Source of the DNA: Verrucomicrobiota bacterium | Lineage (GTDB): Bacteria; Verrucomicrobiota; Verrucomicrobiia; Verrucomicrobiales; DEV007 | Direction of reading: 5' to 3' | DNA length: 40,741 bases | Assembly: GCA_030625775.1 (NCBI GenBank) | Contig: DAOUQC010000041.1 | Location: 1 to 40,741, forward strand | Part shown: positions 7,987 through 16,506 of the stretch, in pieces | Layout of the letters: each line of letters opens with the position of its first letter | Numbering within the stretch: the stretch's first letter is position 1 | The notes under the pieces: model-generated | The model's database searches: none | Told to the model about the DNA's origin: nothing | Seen by the model: only the letters and a program-made list of their open reading frames with translations | Position numbers and translations under genes: made by a program

Positions 7987-8067
7987 TCTCCTCACAAAAA
8001 CGAAAGCGTTCGTTCGACCGTCCAGAAAGCTGCCACAGCACCAATCACATAAGGCACCAATTTTCCT
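7981..8067. repeat. Right direct repeat (3' end of intact hupE)
   Basis: Partner of 4191-4277. It begins at the porin stop codon and covers the final codons of hupE. The identical core TCCAGAAAGCTGCCACAGCA (8021-8040) is also found at 4231-4250. Confidence 0.85.
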
Positions 8068-9005
8068 GAAAATTCGTGGCTTGGCATGATGTAGCGTTTG
8101 GTGAGGGCAATAAGGCCCGCCACCACCGAGACAAATGCGATCTGCCCGATTTCCACTCCGACATTGAACATCACCAAGGCCAGCGGCACCGCATTTTGTG
8201 GCACTCCAATTTCTGATAATGCTCCCGCAAAACCCAGGCCATGAATGAGCCCGAATGAAAAGGCCACCACCCAGGGGTAATTTGCCGTGAGCGGTTTGTC
8301 CCCTGCTCGCAGCCGAATGATCTCAGCTGCTAGAAAAAGGATGCTCAACGAGATAACGGCTTCCGTAGGCGCCGATGGAACATTCACCATACCCAGAGTT
8401 GCCAGTCCCAGAGTGATGCTGTGTGCCAGTGTGAAAGCTGTGATGGTCCAAAGCAGTTTACGAAAGCCTGACACAATCAACAACAAGGCCAGCAAAAACA
8501 ATAGATGATCGTAACCCTCGAGAATATGAATGGTTCCCATACGCAGATAGGAAAAAGCCAACTGCTTGTTGGTCGCTATTTCAGGAATAGTGAAGCTGTT
8601 GCTGCTGGAACGCAGAATGGTCGAATGCTCCGTCTCGTCCTTAAGCGTGATGCGCACCAGCACATCCACCGGAATGCTTGCAAGACCTTCCACACTCAAA
8701 GTTGATCCATTCAGAACATTGTCTCCCGCACGGTAAGAGCTAGTTTGAATCCAGGCCCCGGGAACACGCCGCCCGGATCCCGGCCCAATCGCCTCAAGAA
8801 AATCAGGCAGCACTGGCTTGACCGCCAACACCTTGTCCGAGCGCATCGGAACCTTCCAGGTCACATCGACCCACCCTCCGTCCCGCTCGACAATTTCCAG
8901 CAAAGCCGGACGAAACTCGTCGGCTTGAGTCGGCAAACAAACGGCAAACAAAAGTGCCCATATTAAAGCTGCGGATTTGAGGAATCTGTTCACCTTCGCA
9001 GACAT
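7992..9005 (-). CDS. HupE/UreJ_2-family membrane protein
   Basis: A 337-aa membrane protein. A signal peptide is followed by an approximately 125-residue periplasmic domain, then about six or seven transmembrane helices. Family motifs, numbered from the GTG at 9008, include the H-I-L-E-G-Y-D-H helix (161-168), A-H-S-I-T-L (195-200) and the G-L-I-H-G-L-G-F-A-G helix (253-262), whose histidines are typical of HupE/UreJ nickel or metal-related transporters. The ATG at 9005 overlaps the TGA of the parvulin gene by one base; a GTG at 9008 is the alternative. Close coupling to a parvulin suggests a shared role in envelope protein or metal handling. Substrate is unproven. Its 3' end is duplicated at 4191-4277. 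Confidence 0.85.
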   Translation of the reverse strand: MSAKVNRFLKSAALIWALLFAVCLPTQADEFRPALLEIVERDGGWVDVTWKVPMRSDKVLAVKPVLPDFLEAIGPGSGRRVPGAWIQTSSYRAGDNVLNGSTLSVEGLASIPVDVLVRITLKDETEHSTILRSSSNSFTIPEIATNKQLAFSYLRMGTIHILEGYDHLLFLLALLLIVSGFRKLLWTITAFTLAHSITLGLATLGMVNVPSAPTEAVISLSILFLAAEIIRLRAGDKPLTANYPWVVAFSFGLIHGLGFAGALSEIGVPQNAVPLALVMFNVGVEIGQIAFVSVVAGLIALTKRYIMPSHEFSGKLVPYVIGAVAAFWTVERTLSFL

Positions 9006-9934
9006 CACTTGGAAACAGCCTCCCCCACTCCGGATTCAGCTTTGCCCTTCGAAACTTTGGCATCATCAATTATTCGATCCTTCGGCACATCATCAATAAC
9101 AATTTCATAGCGCTCCTTGAGGTTCTTCAAAAATTCCGCGTTGAACTGTTCACGTTTATCCTCATGCCATTGCTCAAGCACTTTGGCTTTCACCACTTCC
9201 AGTTTCGGAGCCGGGGCTTTCTGTGTTTTATAAACATAGACCAGGTGCACCCCGTAACCAGACAACACCGGCCCATGCCACTTCCCCTCACCCAGTTTCA
9301 TCACTGACTCGGCAAACCCGGAACCCAACTGCCGCCTGACCTCGACTTCATCCACTGATTCGAAATGATTCTGTAACATGAAGCGGTCCCCCGCTTCCAA
9401 ATTCTGAGGATCAGGCACCCCGGCCGCCTGCAACTCCTTCAGCTCCTTCGCAGCATCGTCGAGAGTTTTCTCATCGCGTTTGTCCGGATCAAAAAACACC
9501 TGGGTGAAGGTGATCAAATCCGCGCCCCGATATGAATCCAGATTATCCTGAAAGTATTTTTCAAGTTCGGCATCCGTCGGCATTTGTGCCTGAGCAAGAT
9601 CACTGGTCAAAAATTCCAGCTTCTGCGCCATGCGTCGACGGGTGATCGGATCGTTTTCGTTCAAACCCATGGCGACTGCCTGGCGATAGAGCACCTCTTC
9701 ATTCACGAACTGCATGATAATCCCATTGATCTCCTTCTCCGTAGGCGGACGATTCCAACGGCTTTGCCATTCAGCGATAAAAGCATCGATACGCCGGGCA
9801 TCGACGCGGATCGATTTGTCACTGTCATCTGATTCCGGAGCGCCAAACAGAGCATAGGCACCGTAGATGCATGCGCCAAGCAGCAGGAAATGCAGCAGCG
9901 GTTCTTTGATGATTCGGACAAATAATTTACTCAT
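9005..9934 (-). CDS. Membrane-anchored parvulin-type peptidylprolyl isomerase
   Basis: A 309-aa protein with one N-terminal transmembrane helix (about residues 13-31), a SurA/PpiC-like helical chaperone region with N-E-E-V-L-Y-R-Q-A, and a parvulin domain at about residues 135-260. The domain is recognisable from F-T-Q-V-F-F-D near its start and G-P-V-L-S-G-Y-G-V-H-L-V near its end. It would catalyse proline isomerisation or chaperone proteins in the periplasm. It is first in an operon with hupE through a TGATG overlap. Some parvulin-core residues diverge, so chaperone activity without strong isomerase activity is possible. Confidence 0.85.
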   Translation of the reverse strand: MSKLFVRIIKEPLLHFLLLGACIYGAYALFGAPESDDSDKSIRVDARRIDAFIAEWQSRWNRPPTEKEINGIIMQFVNEEVLYRQAVAMGLNENDPITRRRMAQKLEFLTSDLAQAQMPTDAELEKYFQDNLDSYRGADLITFTQVFFDPDKRDEKTLDDAAKELKELQAAGVPDPQNLEAGDRFMLQNHFESVDEVEVRRQLGSGFAESVMKLGEGKWHGPVLSGYGVHLVYVYKTQKAPAPKLEVVKAKVLEQWHEDKREQFNAEFLKNLKERYEIVIDDVPKDRIIDDAKVSKGKAESGVGEAVSK

Positions 9935-10100
9935 TGTTTATTCTCTTTTCCTTACTTCATCCTTCAACAGCTGATCCCGCGTCTGAGGGAGAGGCAACCG
10001 AAGCAACGCGGAGATAGACGGGGTCAAACTACCACAGGTAGCCCGAAGGGAAAGGGCGGAGGCCAATCATCAATCTATTTCCTTTCCCCCGCCTTCTCCC

Positions 10101-10739
10101 CTAACCTGCTATTTGATCAAAAGCCTCAATCAGAGCAGCTTCAGTTTGAGCTCCTGAAATACTGTATTGCCCATTGAGAATGAAAAACGGCACCCCGGAG
10201 ATACCTCGTGCTGACGAATGACGGATTTGTTCCTTCACTCGCAACTCATCATCTCCCGCCTCTAACTTCACACATATGGCAATTGCATCCATTCCCACCT
10301 CTCCCGCAATTCTCACCAACACTTCGTGATCTCCAATATTTTCACAATCGACGTGATGGGCAATTAAGAGTTTTTCAGCGAGGCCATTGGTGTCGATATT
10401 ATCATCCTGTTCAGCCCAGAACATCAGCACATGAGCTGAAAGCGTATTTGGCGCCATCGCATCCTTTTCATCACAAAAAGTGATACCCTCTCCTTCTCCA
10501 GCCTTATTCAAATTCTCGCGAAGTTCTTTCAGCCTCTCCTCACCAAATTTATCACGATAGTAATCCCGCCGATTACGCCCCTCACGTGGCATATCCGGGT
10601 TGAGTTGGAATGGCGTCCAAGTGAGTTCGATTTCCAGTTCCGGGCGCAGAGACATAACTTCCTCTAATCTCCGCTTACCCACAAAACACCAGGGACAGGC
10701 GAAGTCAGACACAATTTCTATTTTGAATTTTTTCACCAT
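10101..10739 (-). CDS. DsbA/FrnE-family thiol oxidoreductase (cytoplasmic)
   Basis: A 212-aa thioredoxin-fold protein of the FrnE type. The C-P-W-C active site is at residues 15-18 after the first strand (I-E-I-V-S-D-F-A). The helical insert contains N-P-D-M-P-R-E-G, and the cis-proline region S-G-V-P-F-F-I-L-N (193-ish) precedes the family ending with G-A-Q. No signal peptide is present, so it acts in the cytoplasm, unlike classical DsbA. Length matches the family (about 210-240). It stands alone with about 110-160 bases free on both sides. Partner or substrate is unknown. Confidence 0.9.
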   Translation of the reverse strand: MVKKFKIEIVSDFACPWCFVGKRRLEEVMSLRPELEIELTWTPFQLNPDMPREGRNRRDYYRDKFGEERLKELRENLNKAGEGEGITFCDEKDAMAPNTLSAHVLMFWAEQDDNIDTNGLAEKLLIAHHVDCENIGDHEVLVRIAGEVGMDAIAICVKLEAGDDELRVKEQIRHSSARGISGVPFFILNGQYSISGAQTEAALIEAFDQIAG

Positions 10740-10851
10740 AGAAAAATTCTCTTAATCCTTCATAATTCCTTGTTCATTATTTGATATTTCCTCCCCCTAC
10801 ATCGCTCCCGCCTCCGCAAGTGCCTATCCACGCCATCTTACCAGTCGGCTG

Positions 10852-12702
10852 TCAATTATCCTTTGAATAAGGTATTCCCGCATGCAGATAAAGGATCCGA
10901 CGAATCTCCTCGTTCGAATCCTGATTGCCCGTGATCGTCGTATGCTTGGCATGCACCACCTTCTGCGAAACAGCACTATCCAAATGCGAACTCCAATAGG
11001 GCACCACCGTATCAGTGCTGTTTTCCACCACATCCTTCGGATTATGTCGTCCAATAATGCTATGAATAATGACTCCCTTTCTTATTTTTTGTTCCAGTAC
11101 CGCCATCAGCTCAGGAGCATACGGTTCCAGATCCTTGATACCATCAGGCCTGCTTGCAAGAAGTGTGCGAGCAAGCTCTGTCATCCCGTCAACCACGGGA
11201 ATCGACGTAGCCGTGACTGCCTTAAGGGGGAATTTGATAAGAGCGACACCCAGTTCGCCGATCGACTTGACAGCAATTTCACTACCCCGGTGGGGAGCGG
11301 CGACAAAAACAGCGCGTGTCAGAGCAGGATTGGCACTATACACAAACAAATCCTTCAAAGCGGTTTTCTGTTGTTCACTGAATCCTTCAATCTGGTCGAT
11401 TGGTTTGGTGAAAAATTTGGAAGTAAAAGCATCGCCACTTTCACGAACCTGTGCGCTGGCGAGAAGCCCTCCCATACTGTGACCAATAACAACCATCTTG
11501 CGCATCGCGGGGTTATTGTAACCAGGATCGTATTTTTGCTGAAACTCTCTTATAGCTCTACGTAAATTGGCTGCGCTGTAGGGAATAGGATATCCCGTTG
11601 GGTAAGCAAAAACTAGAAACTGATAACGCTCGCGCAGTGCCGTGTCGGAGTTGAGTTGGTTAAACGCCGCAAACCATGTTCTTGGACTTGACATCAGGCC
11701 GTGAACAAAAATCACCGGAATTTGATCGGGCTGAAATGGCTCAATTTGAAACAAACCCATTTTGTCCGCATATTCATCAGGATGCATCAATGCTCCCATC
11801 CCAATGTTGTGCTTTGGAGCGTAATCGTAAAAAACGGCCAAAGGAGCTGAGTGGTCTGCAGCCAGAGGGAGTTGATGCCCTGCCACCCGGATAGAATCGG
11901 TGACCATCAGATCATGAAACGCCAGTTCCACCCGATTGCCGCCAGAAGAAAAATTGAGCGTTGCGTTTACCGGCAGAGACATGCCCAAGGACGCCAGAAA
12001 GGGATCAACTTTACGACGCTCCGGTAAGCCTTCACGATGCCCCACTAGAGCTGCCCCGATTCCCTTGGTGATATGACGCTCGAATTTTATATCCTCGAAC
12101 TTCAGGTAATCTGCCGGATACAGATCATCATAAAAGTCCGGAGCCACGATGCCTGAACCACTCTTGCGTAGATTCAGACGGTATTTTTTGTCCGGCCCCG
12201 GGTATACCACCGAATCATCCCATGGCACATCGGAGTCGAATAAAATCTGCACCACCTCCTCCGTGCTGTCGTTATACGCCTTAATAAATTTGTCGTGCCC
12301 TGATGATACCTGGGAGGAAGCGAAACCGTTTGCAATGGCCGCCTCCGCAGCCGCAAGATGATAAGCTACAGCTTTTTTGGGGTTCTTTCTCTCCGCCCGA
12401 TTAGCCGTAATATTACAAATTTCAATCAAGGCCATGCGCCCCGCATCAGAAGGAGTCTCGGTGAGGTGCTTTCGCAGGCCGGCAACTGTGCTATCCGGAT
12501 CTTTTCTATAATCTTCGGGTAGCCCCTGTTTCTTCAGATAGGATCGCGCTTCCGGACTGAGCCGGCCTTGATCGAGCAAGGCTGACAAAGTTGACGCCTC
12601 CCCTGCCGGGTGATTCAGTTTTTTAACACTGGGACTGGCACAGGAAAGCAGAAAAACAGCCTGTAGCACAGCAAGGGTATATAGAGACGTATTGGCTTTC
12701 AT
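10852..12702 (-). CDS. Lipase-like alpha/beta hydrolase lipoprotein
   Basis: A 616-aa protein with a lipoprotein signal ending in L-L-S-C (lipidated C21). The N-terminal 300 residues are helical then beta-rich and unassigned. The C-terminal half is an alpha/beta hydrolase: V-I-F-V-H-G-L-M-S-S (330-339) for the oxyanion hole, and nucleophile S409 in G-H-S-M-G. A downstream Asp and the terminal H-T-T region could complete the triad. It resembles PGAP1/lipase-type proteins. It is likely anchored in the outer membrane or periplasm and acts on lipid esters. It follows the antiporter pseudogene on the same strand with no clear operon partner. Confidence 0.8.
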   Translation of the reverse strand: MKANTSLYTLAVLQAVFLLSCASPSVKKLNHPAGEASTLSALLDQGRLSPEARSYLKKQGLPEDYRKDPDSTVAGLRKHLTETPSDAGRMALIEICNITANRAERKNPKKAVAYHLAAAEAAIANGFASSQVSSGHDKFIKAYNDSTEEVVQILFDSDVPWDDSVVYPGPDKKYRLNLRKSGSGIVAPDFYDDLYPADYLKFEDIKFERHITKGIGAALVGHREGLPERRKVDPFLASLGMSLPVNATLNFSSGGNRVELAFHDLMVTDSIRVAGHQLPLAADHSAPLAVFYDYAPKHNIGMGALMHPDEYADKMGLFQIEPFQPDQIPVIFVHGLMSSPRTWFAAFNQLNSDTALRERYQFLVFAYPTGYPIPYSAANLRRAIREFQQKYDPGYNNPAMRKMVVIGHSMGGLLASAQVRESGDAFTSKFFTKPIDQIEGFSEQQKTALKDLFVYSANPALTRAVFVAAPHRGSEIAVKSIGELGVALIKFPLKAVTATSIPVVDGMTELARTLLASRPDGIKDLEPYAPELMAVLEQKIRKGVIIHSIIGRHNPKDVVENSTDTVVPYWSSHLDSAVSQKVVHAKHTTITGNQDSNEEIRRILYLHAGIPYSKDN

Positions 12703-12951
12703 CTTTCACATATATTTCAGTAATTCCCCATATTTCTCTTCCCAATGCCAATAAAAACCCAGGCGATACATACAGCAATACCTAAGCGCGCATCGATAAC
12801 CGTGAGTGCTGAAGAAACCACTGCCATCACTGATGGCTGCGATTCGTCCTACCTCAAAGTAATTCTGCTTTATCGCTGTTTTACAATAATCTAAAATGTA
12901 TACCCCATTAGCTTTGACCTCGAAAAATAGATTCAACATTCATTGGAATAA

Positions 12952-13720
12952 TTAATTTCTTTGACTCTTTCGGGCCACATAACACCCATAAAAACTGGAC
13001 AAGGGCACTGCAGACAAGCCGTGCACAAACACACTGATCAGGATGGTCAAAACGATCACCGATAGCAATCGTTCATTATTCTCTTTTTCCACTTCGTTAA
13101 TAAAAATAAGGATATAAAGAATCGACGCGATACCACGCAGCCCGAACCACCCGATGAATCCTACCGTAACAAGATCCATTTTTGTGCCAATCAAGCTGAT
13201 CGCAACCGGCACCATCCGGATCACCGTCAAGCTGAGCAAGGCATACAGCAATGCCATTGCATCCCAGTGCTCTTTTGCCTCGGAACCCATGCCCTGCCGA
13301 AAATCAGAAATACGAACAGAGAGAGTTGCCCCAATACACAATATCAAACGACTTACCCACTGCAGCTATCAGTGCGGCCATGCAAACCATGATCGGTGGC
13401 AAGGCGATCCCTCATTGGTGCCGCTTTCCACTTCGATCGAGTCTCTCACCAGGCCCTGAACCTTTTTATTATTAACAACCGCCTGACCAAGTGCGGTATC
13501 ACAGTAGGTGAAAGAACAAAAGCCATCACCGCCACCATCCAAAGGCTCTCACCGGGAAACATAGGGACCGCCAGCACCAATCCGGCCAACATCGTCAGTG
13601 GCAAACCAATGCCAAGCAATCGTAAAGAAATTTTGTATTCACCCCTCAGCGCCCTCAGATGGATCGTTGACACATCTGTATCAAGGTCACTTCAGCAATG
13701 CATCCTGCCATAACATTAAA
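12952..13720 (-). pseudogene. Decayed NhaP-type cation/proton antiporter
   Basis: Fragments in several frames reconstruct one antiporter. The minus-strand reading gives T-D-V-S-T-I-H-L-R then the helix L-G-I-G-L-P-L-T-M-L, then A-F-V-L-S-P-T with D-T-A-L in another frame, then V-E-S-G-T-N-E-G followed in a third frame by I-A-L-P-P-I-M-V, and finally V-R-M-V-P-V-A and G-W-F-G-L-R-G-I-A-S-I. The visible lesions are a break near 13680, an apparent 2-base TG duplication near 13500, a 1-base loss near 13408, and a large internal deletion near 13330-13365 that removes several helices. The N-terminal helices are also missing. A cytoplasmic-membrane Na+/H+ exchanger is therefore non-functional here. 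Confidence 0.85.
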
Positions 13721-13824
13721 GCTTCACGAAGGCCCCCGCTCAAATCAAATACCTTTTCCTACATCTAAAAGAAAGTTTTGAGAATCCGGTGATTTTAAGT
13801 AAGTTTCCTGGAACCCGCCTGTTG

Positions 13825-15123
13825 ATGATCAAATACTTCAAACATTATTGCTTCCCTCTTCACCGCCATCTGTTGGCCGTGAGCCTGGCAGTATTCTGGT
13901 CAATGACCAGCTCGAGCCAAGCCCAGTCTGAAAATTCCAGCCCCAAAAAGAGCACCGCGATCACAGAATCATCTGATGAAATTGACACAACTCTTGATGA
14001 TGTCAGTCAATCTCGAAAAACGGTGTTCCGCAATGGTCCCTTGGAAAGCCCCTTGGAAGCATGGGAAGATTTCTGGAAACTTTTTGATGAAAAAACCGGG
14101 CTCTCAATGGCCTTCGCTTACACCACCCTTTTCCAGGCAGCGACCAATGGCCACTATACAGGCCCACGAAGTGGAGGCAGCGGAGATTTTGATATGATCG
14201 GACGCTGGAGCTTCCTCAATTCCGACGTTCACAATGGATGGATAAATGAGGGCACTCTGGGTTTTTCTACCGAATACCGGCATAAAATTGGTAATGCCAC
14301 GCCAGCCGATATTGGTGATTCTATCGGGTCTTTATGGGGCACTACCTCTGGTTTTAACGAAGAGGATTTCACCTTGAAAGAAATATGGTGGCATCAGAAT
14401 TTATTCGATGACCACCTGGCTTTTCGTCTGGGCAGATTAAGACTCGATAATATTTTTGACGCCTATCGATTTACGGGCTCCAATCATTTTTACACAAATA
14501 AGGCTTTTTCCCGTAATCCAACCATCCCCTTTCCAAACACCAACATAGGACTGGTTTTCTCCTGGCAACCGAGAAAAGACCTGTTTGCTATCATTGGAGG
14601 AGGAAGATCTGATGGTAGAGAATCCGAAACCTCAGCCGCGCAAGAACAAGCTGAAGAATGGTTCACTGCCACGACTTTCGGATGGAAACCTGAACACAGT
14701 TTTGGGAAAGGACTATATCAGATTACTTTGTGGCACAGCGAAAATCGCAACAACTCAAACGTCCCCACTGCATCAGGATACTCCGTTCTGCTACAACAAG
14801 AATTATCAAAAGGTTGGACCCCCTTTATTCGATATGCAGAGTCAGATGACCGAGCGACTAATACAAAACAAATATTCACTGCAGGGGTCGTACAGGAGGG
14901 CCATCACAATAGACCGAATGATCGCATAGGAATTGCTGTGGCTTGGGGCCAGCCCCACAACCCAAGGTATACAGACCAATGGACAGCTGAACTGTTTTAT
15001 CGCTATTCGGTCATCCCCACCTTTCGAATCACCCCTAGTGCGCAAATAATAATTAACCCGTCACATAATTCCTACGATCAAGTCGTCGGCATATTCGGCC
15101 TGAGAGGAAGATTGACCTTTTAA
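13825..15123 (+). CDS. OprB-type carbohydrate porin (second copy)
   Basis: A 432-aa outer-membrane porin. A signal peptide of about 33 residues (basic start, hydrophobic core, S-S-S-Q-A cleavage) is followed by a Ser/Lys-rich stretch and an OprB barrel. Its strands (L-A-F-R-L-G-R-L, E-L-F-Y-R-Y) match those of the porin at 6.7-8.0 kb, and it ends R-G-R-L-T-F with the terminal Phe needed for barrel assembly. The ATG at 13825 is preferred to an in-frame GTG at 13789 because it starts the signal peptide directly. It has no close same-strand partner. Uptake of sugars or similar small polar solutes is the family role; the actual substrate is unknown. Confidence 0.83.
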   Translation: MIKYFKHYCFPLHRHLLAVSLAVFWSMTSSSQAQSENSSPKKSTAITESSDEIDTTLDDVSQSRKTVFRNGPLESPLEAWEDFWKLFDEKTGLSMAFAYTTLFQAATNGHYTGPRSGGSGDFDMIGRWSFLNSDVHNGWINEGTLGFSTEYRHKIGNATPADIGDSIGSLWGTTSGFNEEDFTLKEIWWHQNLFDDHLAFRLGRLRLDNIFDAYRFTGSNHFYTNKAFSRNPTIPFPNTNIGLVFSWQPRKDLFAIIGGGRSDGRESETSAAQEQAEEWFTATTFGWKPEHSFGKGLYQITLWHSENRNNSNVPTASGYSVLLQQELSKGWTPFIRYAESDDRATNTKQIFTAGVVQEGHHNRPNDRIGIAVAWGQPHNPRYTDQWTAELFYRYSVIPTFRITPSAQIIINPSHNSYDQVVGIFGLRGRLTF

Positions 15124-15127
15124 AACC

Positions 15128-15210
15128 AGTAGACAGTAGTCAGATTCGGAACGAAGTGAGAGAGCCGGAGCTTGCTTCCCGTAGGCAATTCAGTAGACAG
15201 GATGTAATAC
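15128..15210. repeat. Intergenic repeat, AGTAGACAG motif twice
   Basis: AGTAGACAGTAGTCAG (from 15128) and AGTAGACAGGATG (from 15192) are related to each other and to copies at 17.65, 29.53 and 31.86 kb. They occupy the gap between the porin and the SpoIIAA-like gene. Confidence 0.5.
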
Positions 15211-15265
15211 TCGGAAAAAAAATACCAACCCATTTCTGACTACAGAATCCTGAAACCCTCCTCAA

Positions 15266-15604
15266 ATGCTCGAACCCATCCCAGACATTCCCGACCACAT
15301 CGTCGCTCTCCGTAAGTCGGGAGAAGAAAATCCTGACGATTTCGAGGATGTCTTTGTTCCCGCCGTGGAACAGGCACAACAAAAACACGAGAAGATCCGC
15401 TTGCTCTATCAGATGGACAGCGAGCCAAGTCCCGATAGTAAAGTCGGCCTCAAGCAATTTGCCCAATTCGAAAGGATTGCTCTTGTCTCCGACAGCGAAA
15501 GTGTCGCTTCGCGGATAAAAACCTTTGGTTTCATGATCCCTTGCAAAATCCAAGTATTTTCTATTGCTGAACTGGAAAAGGCAAGGGCTTGGATCGCCGA
15601 ATAG
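15266..15604 (+). CDS. SpoIIAA-like (STAS/SEC14-type) small protein
   Basis: A 112-aa cytoplasmic protein with the SpoIIAA-like pattern (PF11964 type). It has a first strand I-V-A-L-R-K-S-G, an acidic helix D-F-E-D-V-F-V-P-A-V-E, a strand I-R-L-L-Y-Q-M, a region F-E-R-I-A-L-V-S-D, and a C-terminal E-L-E-K-A-R-A-W-I helix. This family is small (about 110-125 aa) and its biochemical role is generally unknown; lipid or nucleotide binding has been suggested from fold similarity. It converges with the aquaglyceroporin gene, leaving a 15-base gap. Confidence 0.75.
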   Translation: MLEPIPDIPDHIVALRKSGEENPDDFEDVFVPAVEQAQQKHEKIRLLYQMDSEPSPDSKVGLKQFAQFERIALVSDSESVASRIKTFGFMIPCKIQVFSIAELEKARAWIAE

Positions 15605-15619
15605 CTCCTTCGCATTATT

Positions 15620-16417
15620 TTAATCAGGATCCAGATCCCGCTCAAGAAACCCCCAGGCGAGTACTCCTGCTACAACAATGCTCATTGAATAAAATACCAC
15701 CCCCATTTGTCCCAGGAAAACAGCCTGATAAAACAGTGCACCATAAACCCCTCCTATAATCGGGCCGAATACCGGTACCCAGGCGTAAGCCCAATTTGAA
15801 GGACCTTTGCCGTAAATAGGCAAAAGGGCATGTGCCAGGCGAGGACCAAAATCACGGGCAGGGTTAATGGCGTAACCCGTCGTCCCTCCCAGCGCGATAC
15901 CAATCACCATAATCAAAAGCCCCACGATCATCGGATTGAGCCCCTCGGTGAATTCATTCGCTCCGATTGCCATAAGCCCTAGCACCAAGGCAAAGGTGCC
16001 AATCACCTCACTCACCACGTTGGCTGCCGTATTCGGGATGGCCGGACCCGTACAAAATATTCCGAGTTTGGCAGCCGGGTTTTCAGTTTTTTTCCAGTGT
16101 GGCAGGTATTGGAAAAAAACCAATACCGCCCCGAGGAAAGCACCGACTGTTTGTGCGGCTATGTAACCCGGCACCTTGCCCCATTCAAACTCTCCTACTG
16201 AAGCCAAACCCAAAGTGACTGCAGGATTAATGTGGGCTCCACTGTAGCTTCCCACGGCATAGACTGCCATCGCTACCGCCAAACCCCATCCCACTGAAAT
16301 CATCAACCACCCACCACCGTTGGAATAGGTATCCTTCAAAGAAGCGGCCGCACTGGTGCCTCCTCCAAATAGAATCAGGATCATCGTTCCCAGCAGTTCG
16401 GCTAAATAGACATTCAT
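15620..16417 (-). CDS. Aquaglyceroporin / MIP-family channel
   Basis: A 265-aa major intrinsic protein with six transmembrane helices and the two pore motifs N-P-A at 64-66 (H-I-N-P-A-V-T) and N-P-A at 185-187. The second is followed by R188 and D189. Asp directly after N-P-A-R is the usual sign of glycerol facilitators (GlpF), while strict water channels normally have Ser there, so glycerol or small-solute permeation is favoured. It is monocistronic and converges on the SpoIIAA-like gene; no glycerol kinase gene is nearby. Water channel is the alternative. Confidence 0.88.
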   Translation of the reverse strand: MNVYLAELLGTMILILFGGGTSAAASLKDTYSNGGGWLMISVGWGLAVAMAVYAVGSYSGAHINPAVTLGLASVGEFEWGKVPGYIAAQTVGAFLGAVLVFFQYLPHWKKTENPAAKLGIFCTGPAIPNTAANVVSEVIGTFALVLGLMAIGANEFTEGLNPMIVGLLIMVIGIALGGTTGYAINPARDFGPRLAHALLPIYGKGPSNWAYAWVPVFGPIIGGVYGALFYQAVFLGQMGVVFYSMSIVVAGVLAWGFLERDLDPD

Positions 16418-16506
16418 GTTAATATAACACGCCTTTTTAGCTATTGTCGCCCATCAGGTCAAGAACACTGAAGATAAAATTTCCTGCAATGTCATTACTG
16501 TATTGC

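Noticed and set aside
4191-8067. Classical transposon or IS element
   Set aside because: No transposase or integrase reading frame and no terminal inverted repeats; the flanks are direct copies of a gene end instead.
12706-12939. 77-aa minus-strand open frame between the lipase gene and the antiporter pseudogene
   Set aside because: Aromatic- and Cys-rich composition, no recognisable domain and no start signal; more likely chance or degraded antiporter flank.
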